A DNA stretch of 64,000 nt from Enoplosus armatus (GCF_043641665.1 NC_092193.1:18617946-18681945); one strand, 5' to 3'. Numbered from the stretch's first letter, positions 21,744-35,319 are shown. A program made the numbers and translations. Notes: a model not told the origin generated them from the letters alone.

Positions 21744-24700
21744 GTTGGTTTTTCATTAGCCTCACTATAATTCCATCCACAGTGCATAAACTGTGAGCTT
21801 GTGCTGACTGGGCTAATTAAAAAGTGTCTGATAGGAGTCGGGCAGCAAACATCCATATTCAAATGCTTTCTAAAATCACTCACTAGTTTAATTAAAGCAC
21901 ACAAAGCTCTGATGGCTATCTGTCAACCCTGCCAATCTCAGCGAGTATGAATGGGACTGCTTTGATGGCTGAGAGGATGTGAATGTGTGTGTGTGTGTGT
22001 GTATATGTGTGTGAGAAAGAAAGACAGGCAGAGTGTTTTAAAGAGATAACAGCCTCTGTTGACCCCGAAATTCACAAGCTGTGGAAGACACCATATAATT
22101 GTTAATTTCATTAAAAGAAAGAAAAAGAGAAGCTTAAAAGACACAAAAAAAGTATATTCACAACACAAGAAGGATTGTTAGAGAGATGAGAAATGCTAAC
22201 TTTGTCTCTCTGTCGGCTAACAGAAGACAGAATGACCGGTCGCTCCATGGGCAACAAAAGAGCAAAACTCCTGGAGAAGCTAAAGTAGATTACAAATGTC
22301 ACAGAAAGCCAACTGTTACAGCGAGGCCTGAGCTTTCATCTCACCGCCTCCTACACACACCCTTTGGACTGATCCCTGTTTACCCTGCTTTTAATGAGGA
22401 CAGTTACACAACACTCCTCCACTCACATCAACCACCACCAGTGCCATCTAAAACAACAATAACATTATCTCCTATCTGTTTTCTTCACAAGTAGGTGTGT
22501 AAATGAGGACTGAAGCATTTGCTAGCTTGGGTAGAGAAGGGAGAGACAAAGGCTGAGGGGAGAGGGAGCTGTTGGGAAACAATACACTGAATGAAACTGT
22601 GACAGAGGACAACAAAGGAAGAGGAGGGGATAATATGGAGGCAGAGCAAGTGAGAAAAAGAAAAGAAACAGGAGTGGCAGAAAACAGGAGAAGAGAGAGA
22701 AGAGAGTGGAAGCCGTGGTCGAGGATAGATAGGAATTGAATTAAAAACAGATGAAGAAATAGAGAAGAAAGAGGCATTTTTCTTGTTTAATCATCCCTGC
22801 CGAGGACTCACCCACGGGATGGATTTGATTGGAACATTAGCTTCTGGTCAATACACTAGATCAGTTTGCTACTGCTGGGCTTCGACTATGAACAATGAAA
22901 ACAAATAAGAAAGACTAAATGTCTCATTTTGCAGCCTATAACTGGTCTAATTTCAGAAATATGGTCTTCTTTGATATACTGGAATTATGGTTCATATAAG
23001 GAACACAAACGTACCCAATATCCTGGATATCTCACTTCAATTTCGTCTTCAAATCAGAAAGACAAAAGGGATCTTTTTAAAATTCTCCTTTTCTCTGTGA
23101 GTCATTTCACGCTGCAATGACAATAATGGTGATCATTATCACAATCAGAGCCAATCATTGGTCTTTTCAGGGTGAAAATTACCCCTCAGTCACCTGCCTG
23201 TCTCCAGGGACAGCCCCTAAATGCCCTTATTATCATCATCAAGGGCACTCAATGTGTGTGAGTCTGTGTTTGAACATGCGTGTGTGTGTGTGTCTATGTG
23301 ACTAACCCTCTGACCCCCAACCACACTCTCCTCTCAGCCCCTCTAAGGAGCACTGAGTCAGTCTGTATCCAAGGGGACAATGGAGCCAGAATGAGCACTC
23401 CGCAGGGAGCTGCAGCAGCCAGTTTCCACAGTGTGACAGGGTTTTCTGTGCAGCCGGAGGACATTGTGTGTCGGTGTGGGGCCCAGCTGGCCTATCTGCT
23501 AAGACCAGCTCACAATGAGCCTGCAGTCAATGGACTGGAAACCCTAGCTGCTGTATCTGGGACAGCCAGAGCTGGTGTGTGTGTGTGTGTGTGTGTCTGG
23601 GTGTCATTATGAAAGTGTGCATGAGTGTGTGAATTCAATGGCCCTGTCTCTTGGGGCATTCTTCCAACCGGGAGATGAGATGGGAAAGTTTTTCCAAAGA
23701 GGGGGTGGTTTCCTGAGCTAATGTTTTGAGAAATGGGATAAATTAAGTGTCTCAATTCTCCTTCAGCTTTTGGTTTATTATCCTTATATTGATCTTTTCT
23801 TTAGCAGACAGTCTAGGGGAAAATACAGAGGCCACAATAGTCAGAGAATATTGAATGCTCAATTGGTGAATAGGAGTGGAGTATATTGTCCTCTGCCCAC
23901 CATGTATCTTGCCTAATCTTCTGGTTTTTGACTATTGATTAGACAAAACAAGACATTGATGATGTCCCCTTAGGCTTTTGGGAAAAACCAAAAGATTAAT
24001 CAATTAATTGAGGAAATAACTGGCAGGTTAAATAACTGAGGGCTGTACATTTTCTTCTCTGGTCAGCCCTTAAAGGTAGTCTTAATACTGTAAATATGGC
24101 TGTGAATAAGCATCAAAATATATTTTGTAGATTTCCATGGTGCATAGCGCTATCAATTCTTACTTTTGAGGAGTTCATGTATACTTCAATGAGGAAATCA
24201 ACTTAAAATGACTTATTCATCCCTCTACCGGGAGTAAATTAACAGAGCTGTAAATATCAGGGTGGTTTACTTTCGGCAAACATGTGCACTTCTGTGTGTG
24301 TAACTCAGTGTGTGCATGTGTAGGTATTCAATATTCTGATATTGTACAGTAGTATTAGAGTTATGTTCCTCATTCTTTACCAGTGATCATAACACAGGGT
24401 TATAGCTTATTTACAGCATTTGTGTGGGAGAGTTTGTGTGTGTATCTGTGTTGAGAGTGTGCAATGTTGATGTGGTTCATGCTCTCTATCAGACTCGGCC
24501 ACAATGTAACTGTGACCTGAGATCAATATGCAATCTAACCACCCCTGGGGCTGGGCGGCCTCCGATATACAGTACAGCAAAGTGGCAGCCTGCCGTCTAT
24601 CAATACACCGCCTCTACAGGACAAACCAAACACTTTATATAACTGCCCTCAGAGGCTGCTGTGACCAATTGTGGAGAGAGCTGAGGGGAACACTATGACT

Positions 24701-27700
24701 TTGTATGATAATGGCTGGGGGCGATTTCCAGTGGCCTACAAACAGGAAATCTCAGTTGTCCTGTCATGATATATAAAGGTCTTTCCCTTGTATGAATAAT
24801 AATTGTGCTACGCACATGCATGCAGGCAAAGAGAGCAGCATAAAGTATGACTTACATGTTGGTGTTAGCAGTGGAGGTGAGCCACTCTCCAGCCAGACCA
24901 ATGATGTCCAGACCAGAAGACAACTGGTTGAAGAATCGTGGGTGACCTGAACATAATAAAATATACACAAACTATCTTAATGGCATTCTTATTAACAGGA
25001 CTCCACTGCCTCTCTGAGGGAATAATGCTTTATAAAAGTAATATAAAGCAATAATAAATAATGTAAAGCAATAAGAAAGGCTGCCACTGGTACGTCTGCC
25101 TTATCCTGAGTACATAAAAAGCTTTGTGGAAGCATATAATGACGATAATGTCCATCAGGCTAAAGCTGACCACCTATGTCTGATCATGAAAATAAAAATT
25201 GAATAGACACAAAGAAACCGTTCTTCATTTAAATGTTCACAGTCATTCAGATTTCATTTTGTATTCCCCTGGTCAGCCATGAAACCTGAGGGACCTGACA
25301 CAGCACGGTTCAGTGTACCGTGATTACATTGGTAACAAGGCTCTATGACAACCATTTAGACTGTAAGGTGCTTGCACACACAATCCCCGTCAACAGGCCT
25401 GGAGCCTAAATGCAGTCATGGATACGAGCACCTTGTGGGGGCGGTGCTGTGTGGCTCACATAATAAATATGTGAGTCCGATTAAGTTACTTCTGAATAAA
25501 GATATCAAAAATGAAAAATAAATCTAATGTTGTGGGTATTTATTTAACAAGCTGAGACAGCTGCTTAACGGCGAGAGGAGAGAAAAGAGCAGCTTTGCAT
25601 TTCAGCACCGCGGACAGCTCCTCCAGTCGCACTTCACAATACTCAGCCACAAAAAAAAATGCTCTGAGAAGCACAAAAAAAAAGAAGCAGCACGTCACTG
25701 AATGAAGAGTGGTGCTGAGTTGTAGACACAGTAGACCCTGTGTGATGTATAAAACCCAAGGGACAGTTTGAGCCTTGTCGTTTTTAACAGCTTGAAACAG
25801 CCCGTGTTAGGATCCCCTCGGGCGACACTCGCTTTAATAAGTCGAGGGGAGAGAAAATGTCAACTGAATTACCAAGGGGACAATGAATAAGGCAGTCGTC
25901 GTAATAGGCTGTACACTATCTGGCTAACAGCTTCTTCTCTAATGGTTTGTGTTGACTTCAGTAAAATTTACATGAAAGTGACTAAATTGACATATTTTTT
26001 CAGAATATATGTCATATTATAGGAATATCATTAGAGATACTATCTGAGATGTAAATGTCATAAAAGTACTGTAATTTCCGATCTATAACACTATAGTATG
26101 CTTAGTATAATAATTTATAATAATGACTATATGTTGGCCTGCAGGAGGGAAAAGGCTTATTTTGAGTAGACGGTTAATTTTTTCCACATATTCGAGTGTC
26201 CTTTTGCTATTTGAAATAACACACACCACCATGTGAATTATTCAAAAGGAATAATTCTCAGATACAGCTCGACAGTACAGCTCAACCTTGACAGGTGTCC
26301 TGGCGTACCTGTCCGGACGCCATATTTGAGCGTGTCCCTGCAGTCCACCAGGATCTGCTCCAGGGATTCGGGCTGGTCGGACAGCTCCAGGTTGAAGCCC
26401 TCCATGCCCTCCAAAAGCTGGTGAGGGTGGTGGAAGTCCAGCACCTTGGTGGAGCGGTCGAAAGTCTTCTTGACGTAGTTGGTGAGGATGTCGACCATCT
26501 CCAACAGAAACTGTATGGTAGGCTCCTCTCCATTCTTGGCTGGCAGCAGGTCTACGAGGTGAGGAGAAAGATGGCGGAAATGTAGCCAGCAAGTTCGTCA
26601 CAGGCATTTCATTATGTCGCCTTTAGAAAGCTTTGGGCACTTTCACAAGTCCACATTTGTTACAATAAACAATTTCTGTTGGTGACCGATGTCTAATAAT
26701 GAATGCTTCTGGTGGAATAACATAATATAACCCTAACCCATTCATAATATTGGCTAACAGCATGCTACTATAGCCTAGCCTAATATCATCAGTAACCGCT
26801 CCATATGGCCATATAGGCTACATTTTGGCTTTATGCTGAGAAAAGCAAAAATAATTAACAAATGGTGCAGGAGTTAGTTTTAATTTAGGCTACAGTAGTA
26901 AAACAAATGTTTTTGAGAATAGGCCTATATTCAACCTCCAGCCTCCAGTTCTTTTTGTAGATATTGTTTATTTATTATTACGTTGTGTCTCTAACTTCAG
27001 TCATCATCTTTTATAAATTTGACTTTCATTGTGTAAGATGGCTAAAAATGTTGTGGCCTACATTATCGAGCAAAAAGATAACAGCAACAGAGTTAACGAC
27101 CAAGAAACCTGACGACGTGCTTTTCTGGTTCTCCGGAGGCCCTTGACGGCTTTATCTCGACAAAAGACGCCAACAGTAAATATAATTTGATGTAATGAGG
27201 CTGTGAATAATGTGACCATATAACTTACAGCCCTAATAAAGCTCGTAAATGCGTTGAGAAATTAGCCGTATTTACGTGGACACGTCGCGCAGGAATAGGG
27301 CGCGTGCGGGTCTCACCTCTGGCGAACAGGTTGGAGAAGTCGGTCTCGGTGAGGCGGAAGCGCGCGTCCCTGTCACTGTTGTCGCACGAGAGCAGGTTCT
27401 TCTGGCCCGCGAGCCTCCCCTTCTCCTCCAGGCTGTTGTTCTTCTGCAGGAACCCTAGGGTGTTACACGGCGGAGGGCAGGAGTTATCACCAAACATCTC
27501 CATCCCGCACACAAAGAACCAAAACAGATTTAAAAAAATGAATAAAAAATCAGAAAGAATGAATGGCCAAATATGCTGCGTTATTTATTGTGTACGTGGC
27601 AACGTAGCGTTTGAAAATGATCTTGTCTAAAGATGTCTGAATTCTTTAATAATGCTTTTCTGGTGGAGGCCAAGCTTATATAGGCCACATATGTAGCCTA

Positions 27701-27732
27701 CACGCACACAAGAGTTACCACCAATAGGCCTA

Positions 27733-27776
<44 letters not shown>

Positions 27777-30700
27777 GGTGACCGCCCCACCCTGTGACAT
27801 CACAACCCCACCCGGGTCAGGAAGCACCCAGTCCACAGACTGATCGGCTCAGTTGGCAGGACAGCCCGCGGAGATGACCCATACAGCCAATAAGTACACA
27901 TCGTGCAAAGAGGGGTTAATGAAGGGTGCACAGACCCCTGAGGCAGTCTTCTCCTGCAGGGCCTATATGTTTTGATCGGTGTTCTGCATACAGGCCCTCT
28001 GCACCCGCAGGATAATGTGGGAGGCTAATGCGTGGGCCGAATTGTGCGCAAAATACGTGGAATTCACACAACCCTTGTTATCTGTCAGCTTACAAAATAT
28101 TGTCTCTTATATTTTCAGTGGAAACTCTATAATACATTGCTCATTAAATACTAAACGACATATTCAAAATCAATATGCGGGACCCCCTAACTGCAAGTCT
28201 AGTCCATTAAAATGTCATTTAGACCAAATCAGAATCCATTGGTCAATTTCTCATTCTCAGAAATGGCAACATCAAACTTATTCGATCCTTTTGGTCTTAA
28301 TTGATTTTTGCCACAACAAACAGGCCAATATTACCCTGTTTGAATACATGACGGTCATTTGCATAGCTGCAAGAAAAACACATCATCCATACATCACTGA
28401 GAGAAACAAATTCCCTCAAATGATGGAGAAATAAACACGCCTTCACTGCAGCGTCACATCCGCTATTCTCCACTCTAACATAGACCGTCAGTGAGACAGC
28501 AGGCAAGGAAAAAAATGTGTTCTTCGTTTCAAAGAAAAGATCTAAATGGGAAATTAAAATAGTCCCTTATTTGCAGGTTGTTTTAAGGAGCGTTCTGGGC
28601 TTTATTTGCAGGCCTGTCTCGAGGATGTTTCTCGTGGTGGTGAAATGGAAAAGACATGGGGGGTTCAGGGGCGGTCGAGGGGAGGTGATCCGGGGCTCTC
28701 ATCGTCAGACCTACAGGCTAATGTCCACTGACCTTTAGAAGATGAAAACACACAGTGACAGTCGCGGACGGCCCTGATCTATAACAGCCTTTATCATGGC
28801 CTATTCCAGGCCTTCAAACGGGTTTATTTATAATAATAAAAAAAGAAAAAGAAAGGAATAGTGGCCACCAATTTAAAGGAATAAAGGCAAAAATGCACAT
28901 CACAATATTGTGGAGACATGTCATACATACATACATCCCTGTGTCCTTCCCAAATAGCATTTTTTTCTAAGATGTCAAAAATGAAACATATTTTATGTTG
29001 ACAGGGGTGGAACATTTCATGTGCCCAAGCAACTTACCACATATCTTCATCCCCAGTTTCCGCGTGCATCCGTGCATCCACGCATATTCGTAGGCTAAAA
29101 CAGAATTGAACGTTTGAGACTCTGAAGAGCAGGCCGCGGAGACAACGTGGATGGGCGGGTGATGGGTTTAAAGCTGGTGGAGCACAGTGAGCACAGTGGA
29201 AGCGGGATGCGGACGACTCTTGGCCAGGTGTGTGATTCTGAACATGTTGTTTTTGGTATTTTCATTTGGGGTTTTAAAGCATTAAATCATTTGTTTTCTG
29301 ATTGATTTGGCTCAATATGGCCGTCGCTGGCCGAGAATTTATCCACCTTTGTATTTAGCACCCACTGATCATAAGGGGATGAGTCCCCTTATAATGCGAT
29401 ATCCGATTTAAGTTCAATCAATAGGCACCGGCAGTGGCCCGCACGGCACACCCACGCCGGCTCACACACCCCGCCAAGGGGCGGACTGGAATTAACGCCC
29501 GTGAAATGAGCTCACGGAGGAGGGCAGGAATTAATTGAGTGAAACACAGTATGTGACTGGAGCGAGCTGGTAATGTCTGTGGCCGGGAAGTCTACAGCCG
29601 GCGTGATGCAGAAACTTATAGTACAGTGTGTCTCATACATACACACATCATGCATACACACCCACCCACAGCTACACACACGACCCGAGCTTGGACATGC
29701 GCGAGCAGAGATGGAGCAGAAGCCAGAGGGAATAAAAATGGAGAGCGCGCGGCAGCAGAGCCACAGCGAGGCGGCGGATAGAGGCTATATATATATATAT
29801 ATACATATATACCTGATGGAAAACTTTCAAAACAAAAACAAGTATTTAAATTTACTGAGGCAATTTCATTCCGAGAGAAAGTAGAACAGCTCGAGGTGCC
29901 GAGGCCAAGGCATACACACAGACAGACACGCGCGCGCGCGTTCGTGCACGCACGCACACAAGACAGTGCAAGCCGCCAGGCGTGAGATGGAGCGTGGCAG
30001 AGAGATAATGGCAACATCCAGCAGCAGTATAACAGCAAGTCAGACAAAACAAACATCGTCTTTTTAATGGGCTTCTCTCGGTACAAATTCACATTTTGAA
30101 ATAAGTCTGGGATTTTTTGCAGAAATGTTTATTGACACCCGGGGGCCACAAATAAAAAAAACTCCAAAAGATTTTGTTTGATAAGGAGAGAAAATATCAA
30201 AGTGAAATCAACACTGGCCCTCAGGAACTGGAGCTTATTTCCTTTTACATTCGGCTGGAGACAAAAACCTGTAATTATTTGCACTGCAGATGGCCGCTCA
30301 AGTGCACTATAATGGAGTCAATTACGTACATGCGACAAAGGCTTAAAATGATTCATTAACCCAAAGGTTAATGTGTACCTAAATAGGTTCGGCCACTTTT
30401 TTAAAAATAGCAGCAAAATATTTCTCCAAGAGCCACTAATCTCTGCAGCCATGAGGCCATGCAGCTTCCTGGGAAACGAGATAAGACGAATTATGACAGA
30501 AATAAATCATCATAAATAAAACTTGTTTTTTATTTATTTCTATTTTATTTTATTTGTTTTTTGCGAAATTTGTCGAAATCCTTAAAACAAATCTGGATTA
30601 GAACCCAGACAGCGAAGGCGTTACTGCAAGAAAACGGGGAAATATTCAAATCAGGAATATATTTTCGATCGGAAAATGTACATTTATTAAAAAAAGTGTT

Positions 30701-31251
30701 ATCACTAAATGCTCTCGGAACACTATAAATACGAAATGCCTTAATGGCGCATTATTTCTGCGCCAGGTCCACCGCTCGGTGAGGACCGCTGATCCGCCAG
30801 GCAGCGACAGGCAGCTGTGATGGCTCTGTTTTTAACCGGGATGATTAACGACGGAGCCCACACAGCAAATGGCCCGGGCGAGACTCGCTTTTATCAGACA
30901 GAGAAGGAGGGGGGGTGCAGGGGGGTGCAGACAGAGGCAGAGAGAGAGAGAGAGAGAGGGGTGAACTGGCTTTAAGCCCTCGTGTTGGCGATAGATCGCA
31001 CTGCAAACGTGTCTTTGAGCAAGGCACCGAGTCCCCGTCAGCTCCAGCGGGCTGCTTCAGTAAGCACAGCCTGGACGCTCCGGAGAGGGACAAGCCATTA
31101 CGAGAGTTTACCCTCGGGGATCGATACTGGATCAAGGTGTTATTGAAAGGGAGGGGGCGTTGTGTGAGGACGTACTTGTGGACGGAGGTCTTAAATTGGC
31201 AGAGTTGGGGTCCTGGTCCCCGCCGGAGGCTCTCGGTTCAGACGTGGCCAT
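18844..31251 (-). CDS. gad1: Glutamate decarboxylase 1 (GAD67)
   Basis: PLP-dependent enzyme converting L-glutamate to GABA and CO2 in the cytosol of inhibitory neurons (family knowledge). Sixteen coding exons in transcript order: 31251-31176, 29094-29038, 27454-27317, 26551-26309, 24946-24856, 21567-21455, 21241-21126, 20812-20733, 20592-20538, 20424-20308, 20200-20136, 20055-19977, 19819-19670, 19504-19397, 19205-19116, 19017-18844. All phases agree: 1752 nt, 583 residues (human 594), TAG at 18846-18844. Start ATG 31251 gives [15 protein letters not shown], then [16 protein letters not shown]. Other landmarks are [37 protein letters not shown], the [15 protein letters not shown] segment, HVDGAWGGG, and the PLP-binding NPHK with Lys394, matching human Lys405. 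The N-terminal ~90 residues are the least conserved, as expected for GAD67. Neighbouring gorasp2 supports gad1 over gad2. I cannot tell gad1a from gad1b, though the divergent N-terminus leans away from the gad1b sequence I recall. Confidence 0.97.
21568..24855 (-). other. gad1: gad1 intron 5 (3.3 kb)
   Basis: Largest gad1 intron, between the exons ending TANTN(M) and starting FTYEIAPV. It holds (CA)n at about 21706-21740 and short GT arrays near 21985 and 23575. I looked for an alternative exon of the mammalian truncated-GAD (GAD25) type and could not support one. Confidence 0.6.
25601..25621 (+). promoter_or_regulatory. RE1/NRSE (REST-binding) element in gad1 intron 4
   Basis: The sequence reads TTCAGCACC-G-CGGACAGC-T-CC. 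It equals the 21-bp RE1 consensus at 19 positions; the differences are position 10 (A to G) and 19 (G to T), and both half-sites with their spacing are intact. REST silences neuronal genes in non-neuronal cells, and GAD1 is a classical type of target (established knowledge). It lies between coding exons 4 and 5. Confidence 0.8.
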
Positions 31252-31293
31252 CAGTCCTCTGTTATTGTGATCTCCAACTGGGAAATAATTCAA
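31252..31293 (-). other. gad1: gad1 5' UTR part of the first coding exon
   Basis: On the - strand a strong acceptor (CCGTTTTGTTTGCAG) ends at 31294, followed by 42 nt of leader and the start ATG at 31251. It implies an upstream non-coding exon. No upstream ATG lies in these 42 nt. Confidence 0.6.
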
Positions 31294-32336
31294 CTGCAAA
31301 CAAAACGGTCCAAGGTTAGGAGAGGGACCAGGTCCGCTTATCCAAGTCAGACCTAATATACATATATAAATATACTGAATAACTGCACACAGTTTAATGA
31401 GTAGGGTTGGATCAGAAAATGATGTTATCCACTGTGCGTCGCCAGGAAGGATAGCTGGGTGGAGTAAATTGCGCACGACTCATGAGCAATACGCACATCA
31501 GGATACATGGTTTTGGTGATAACATAATACCTATTTGGGTACATTTATATACGTGATATAGCCTTCATATTTCTTCTGTTCAATTAGCCATTAAATACTC
31601 CCAGGGCCACTGCGTCTGACAATAATGTCCAGAACAAGGGGCCAATGTTAAAGATGACATTTTAAAGAAAGTTGTTGCTCAGTGAACTGGACATATAAGA
31701 AGTAGATAATGACCCGGTGGAGCTGAATGATCGCTTTCCTTAGGCATCAGTCTTGTGCAGAGCGACACCAGACCGTTAAAATCTATGAGCTTTGTGTATG
31801 TGATCATCGCTGCGCTCCCAGCAGCTGCTATTTCCAATGAATAAAAACAATACAGAAAAAGAAGACACATTCAGCCCGCCATATAAGATGACACATTGGA
31901 AACATTTAAATGAACAGACGACAGAATAGCTTGACAAAACAGCAGCTGACTCTAAACACAGTGATTTATTAAAGAAATGTTGATAAGATGCAACTATAAT
32001 GTCTCACATAAATAACCACCTTATTGACTCAGCAATCGACATTTCAATTAAGTTGCGCTTTGAACAAGCATATCCCCCAGCATCATCACTCAATGTCACC
32101 ATGGGATGAGAGACAGACTGAACAACTAATGGATTCCTTCTGTCACTCATCTGGGTCTGATTTCTTTAAAAAAAAAAAAAAAAAAAGGTACAGCGAAAAA
32201 TGAAATTTTTGTTGTTGATATAATTTTCTCCAAAATAACTCCGACGTTATGTTCTATGAGCATTATCTATGGAGGAATATGACGCCTATCAATATAACAA
32301 GGGCTGCCGCTGAAGCGGAAGGCGGAGGCATCTTAC

Positions 32337-32487
32337 CGGCTCACAGGTTGTCGAGTCCAGACAAACTATAACTAGATGTCACAATTGCCACCCAAAGGCG
32401 CGAAGGAGCAGTCCAGTGTGGCGGCGACGGCGGAATACCAACAGAGAGCACTAATACAATCCCATCCAGCGGCGCACAAGTGACCCT
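32337..32487 (-). other. gad1: Probable non-coding first exon of gad1
   Basis: On the - strand a consensus donor GAGCCG|GTAAGA sits at 32337/32336, preceded by a GC- and CpG-rich segment. A TATA box lies 28-35 bp before position 32487. Splicing from this donor to the acceptor at 31294 would give a ~1.04-kb first intron. The transcription start is inferred from the TATA spacing only. Confidence 0.5.
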
Positions 32488-32514
32488 TTCTCCCTCAAGA
32501 ATATCTTTTTTTGT

Positions 32515-32546
32515 TATTTATATCTCACGCTCCGGCTGCCCATTGG
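32515..32546 (-). promoter_or_regulatory. gad1: Candidate gad1 core promoter (TATA and CCAAT)
   Basis: On the - strand TATAAATA occupies 32522-32515 and CCAAT occupies 32546-32542. A consensus AP-1 motif TGAGTCA lies just upstream at 32564-32570. Order and orientation fit a start near 32487 and the donor at 32337. Confidence 0.5.
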
Positions 32547-33340
32547 TCTCTTCACGCAGGCATGAGTCACAGCCTTGCCTCCCTCTGACGACTAATGAAG
32601 CTTCCCTGAGTGCTACTGACAGCCACAATCCACTTTAAGAAGCCTAAAAAAGCAAAAGGAAAAACACCAGTGACGTATACCCACCCTGCTGTGTGTGTGT
32701 GTGTGTGTGTGTCTCCAGGTGTGGGTGGGTGTCACAGGATGGAGACTTGAATGTGAAATGTGCTCTGAGTGGGTTACATAGAAATTGACCTTGGGATGAA
32801 AAACACAGTTGGTTTATGGGTTTTAGTGACAACAGATATCGGCTCAGAATATTTATCTCAGTTTCAATGGACCTGTGGAAGCTTTGCAAGGTGCTTTATT
32901 CATCTATCAGACAATTCTTGTAAAAGCACCAAGTGATGGAGAGAGTCCGTCCATCCGTACAAGTACTGACTGTAACATTCACCTTCATGAGATGACAACC
33001 CTGCATGCATCATAATTCCTGACCTGCACCCTTTTTTTTTTTTATAACCTTGACATGGACAATAACACTGAGACATCATTACAGTGAACCCAGCCTGGCG
33101 GGGATGACTTAGTGTCCTCACTGTCATCCTCATGCCTGGGTCCCGGACACAGACTGAATGGGCAGAGACCAGCCATTGTGTTCATTCAATCACTGCAAAT
33201 TAAACAGCTTTTTATCAGATGCGGCTCATGCTTTCTCCTTTCACGATCAGGCGTGGAGACGACTCATGAAGACGAGCTCTGTCATGTGATAAAAACTCAA
33301 AATATATATCGGCTGATGGCATGCCACTAGGAGGGATTAG

Positions 33341-33341
<1 letters not shown>

Positions 33342-33385
<44 letters not shown>
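33342..33385. repeat. (GT)n microsatellite
   Basis: Twenty-two GT units, uninterrupted, in intergenic DNA. Confidence 0.95.
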
Positions 33386-33391
<6 letters not shown>

Positions 33392-34599
33392 GCTGTGTAA
33401 CCTTTAAAGTGATGATCCAGTGCAACATGCTTGATAATCAACAGTGGTGCTGTTCACTACCTACATTTAAAATGCAGATTTGTTCAAATAAATTCATTAT
33501 ATTTATTTAAGTGACAGCTAATGAAACAGTGTCTGAAAAGTTCCTATGATAACACGCCCAGTTGCACCAACAGAACCAGTTTGTTGGGGCCAGTTTAGCC
33601 TAATTAGTGACCATCTGTGCTCCGTACGTTACTCTGGGACTCGGTCACATAAGCCAGGTTTCCATCCAAATGTAACGCAAACTTTAACCAGATTTCTAGA
33701 AAATCGCCAAAAGAAAATGCAAATGAATGCGTGTTTCCATCCACTACTGTTGTGTGAATATTAGGCATTGGTTCATTGAGATATTCTTGCTTTTGGAAGG
33801 ACTAAAACTCTGACAGGTTATGGGTTTGATTATAGCATGCCTTTAATATATTCTTAAGAAAAACTTACATCTAAAGATTCTAATGCTGAGTACAACATTA
33901 ATGTTGAAACCATAAATTAAATAAAGAAAACAAAGAAAATTGTGTGTGAGGGGGTTTAGCAAATAGTTAGTGAGGGAGCTGGTGCTTCCTCACAGCCTCT
34001 TCAGTTAGTATGATATTCTAGTCAAGGTTAGGCCTACAACTATTATTTTCATTATTTATTAATGTGACAGTTATTGGGAGAAACAGAAACCGATGTGGAA
34101 GCCACAGTGTTCAAGTTGACCAACAGCCTGTGGTTTTAGTGCTGCCTGGGCCTCTTCTTGCGTTAGACCTTTCTTACAGCAGACACTTTGACTTGCCATA
34201 GCAGGTAAGGCACAGGTGTAGTCGAATAAATGACGGATTCCTTCTGTTGAAGTGTCTCAGTAAGCCATGCCAATGAGCCTGCATGCACAACAGGGATTAG
34301 GACTGGACAATGTCAATGGAAAACAAGCAGCATTAACAAATGAATGTTATGTAAGTTAGTTCCACCTGTGGTTTTCCTGTTTTGATGTGTAAAAGTGTCT
34401 GCTGCTGCTACTACTGCTGCTTCCTCATGGAGGGTATTTTGACATATCAACATGTCTGCTGTGAGAACAGCCTATTTCAACATTTCTTGGTCAGTCTGGC
34501 TTGTATTCATTGGCTGCGAAGTTGATGTGAGTACAGCTAGTTTGCTGACTTAAAACAGGAAGAATTAGTTGTTTTTTGCACAGACTGCAGACTCTATGC

Positions 34600-35120
34600 C
34601 AGTGGTTGCTAAACTAGGGATTGGGACCCATCAAAGGGTCTCAAGAAACATTTAAGGGGTCACCAGTTTATAAAAAAAAAATATCTTACACAAAATGATG
34701 CTATTTTTAGCCATGCTGGTGACATGCTGGTCTAGCAATGGCCATCATCAGGTTTTACTTGGGTTTATGACACCCGCTAAGCTAATGACATTCCCATCAG
34801 CCTAAATTATCAAATGTTAGCATGCTAAGACGCCAAACTAAGATGGTGAATATTGTAAACATTATTCCTGCATTGCCATTGTGAGCATGTTAACATGCTG
34901 ACCTAAGTTTTTAGCACAAACCACTGCTGTATCTAAATACAGCCTCACAGAGCCGCTAGCGTGGTTGTAGTAATGTAATACTGGATTCTTTCACCTCTTT
35001 AGGAATCAACAATCCTTAAAATGAAACCAGCTGAGAAGGAAAAAAGCTCTTCACAAATAGTTTCCTTTTAAGGCGTCACCAAAAGCATTGGGAACTACTC
35101 GTTTCAGCTGTGGACACATT
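34600..35120. repeat. Composite dispersed repeat
   Basis: Contains segments I recognise as recurrent in fish genomes, such as GTGAGCATGTTAACATGCTG and ACAGCCTCACAGAGCCGCTAG. Only one copy is in this window, so the call rests on memory rather than internal comparison. No coding capacity. Confidence 0.4.
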
Positions 35121-35319
35121 CAGTGCAGCGTCAGCAGTGTTTCTGAGACTCGCTGGAGAGTGCTCAGTTTAACGGCTGGTAATGAAGCCTGACCACAAAT
35201 ACGTAAAGATAACATTGAAACGTGTGATTATTTGCCTGTAGTTATAGTTCTCTAATGATGGGTCAGTAGTTGATAATTGATCATTTTGTTTGGTCCTTCC
35301 TTTTTGATAATACAGTCTT

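Noticed and set aside
21568..24855. A cassette exon for a truncated GAD form (GAD25-like) in gad1 intron 5
   Set aside because: No short exon with good splice sites and a stop-start overlap could be identified by eye.
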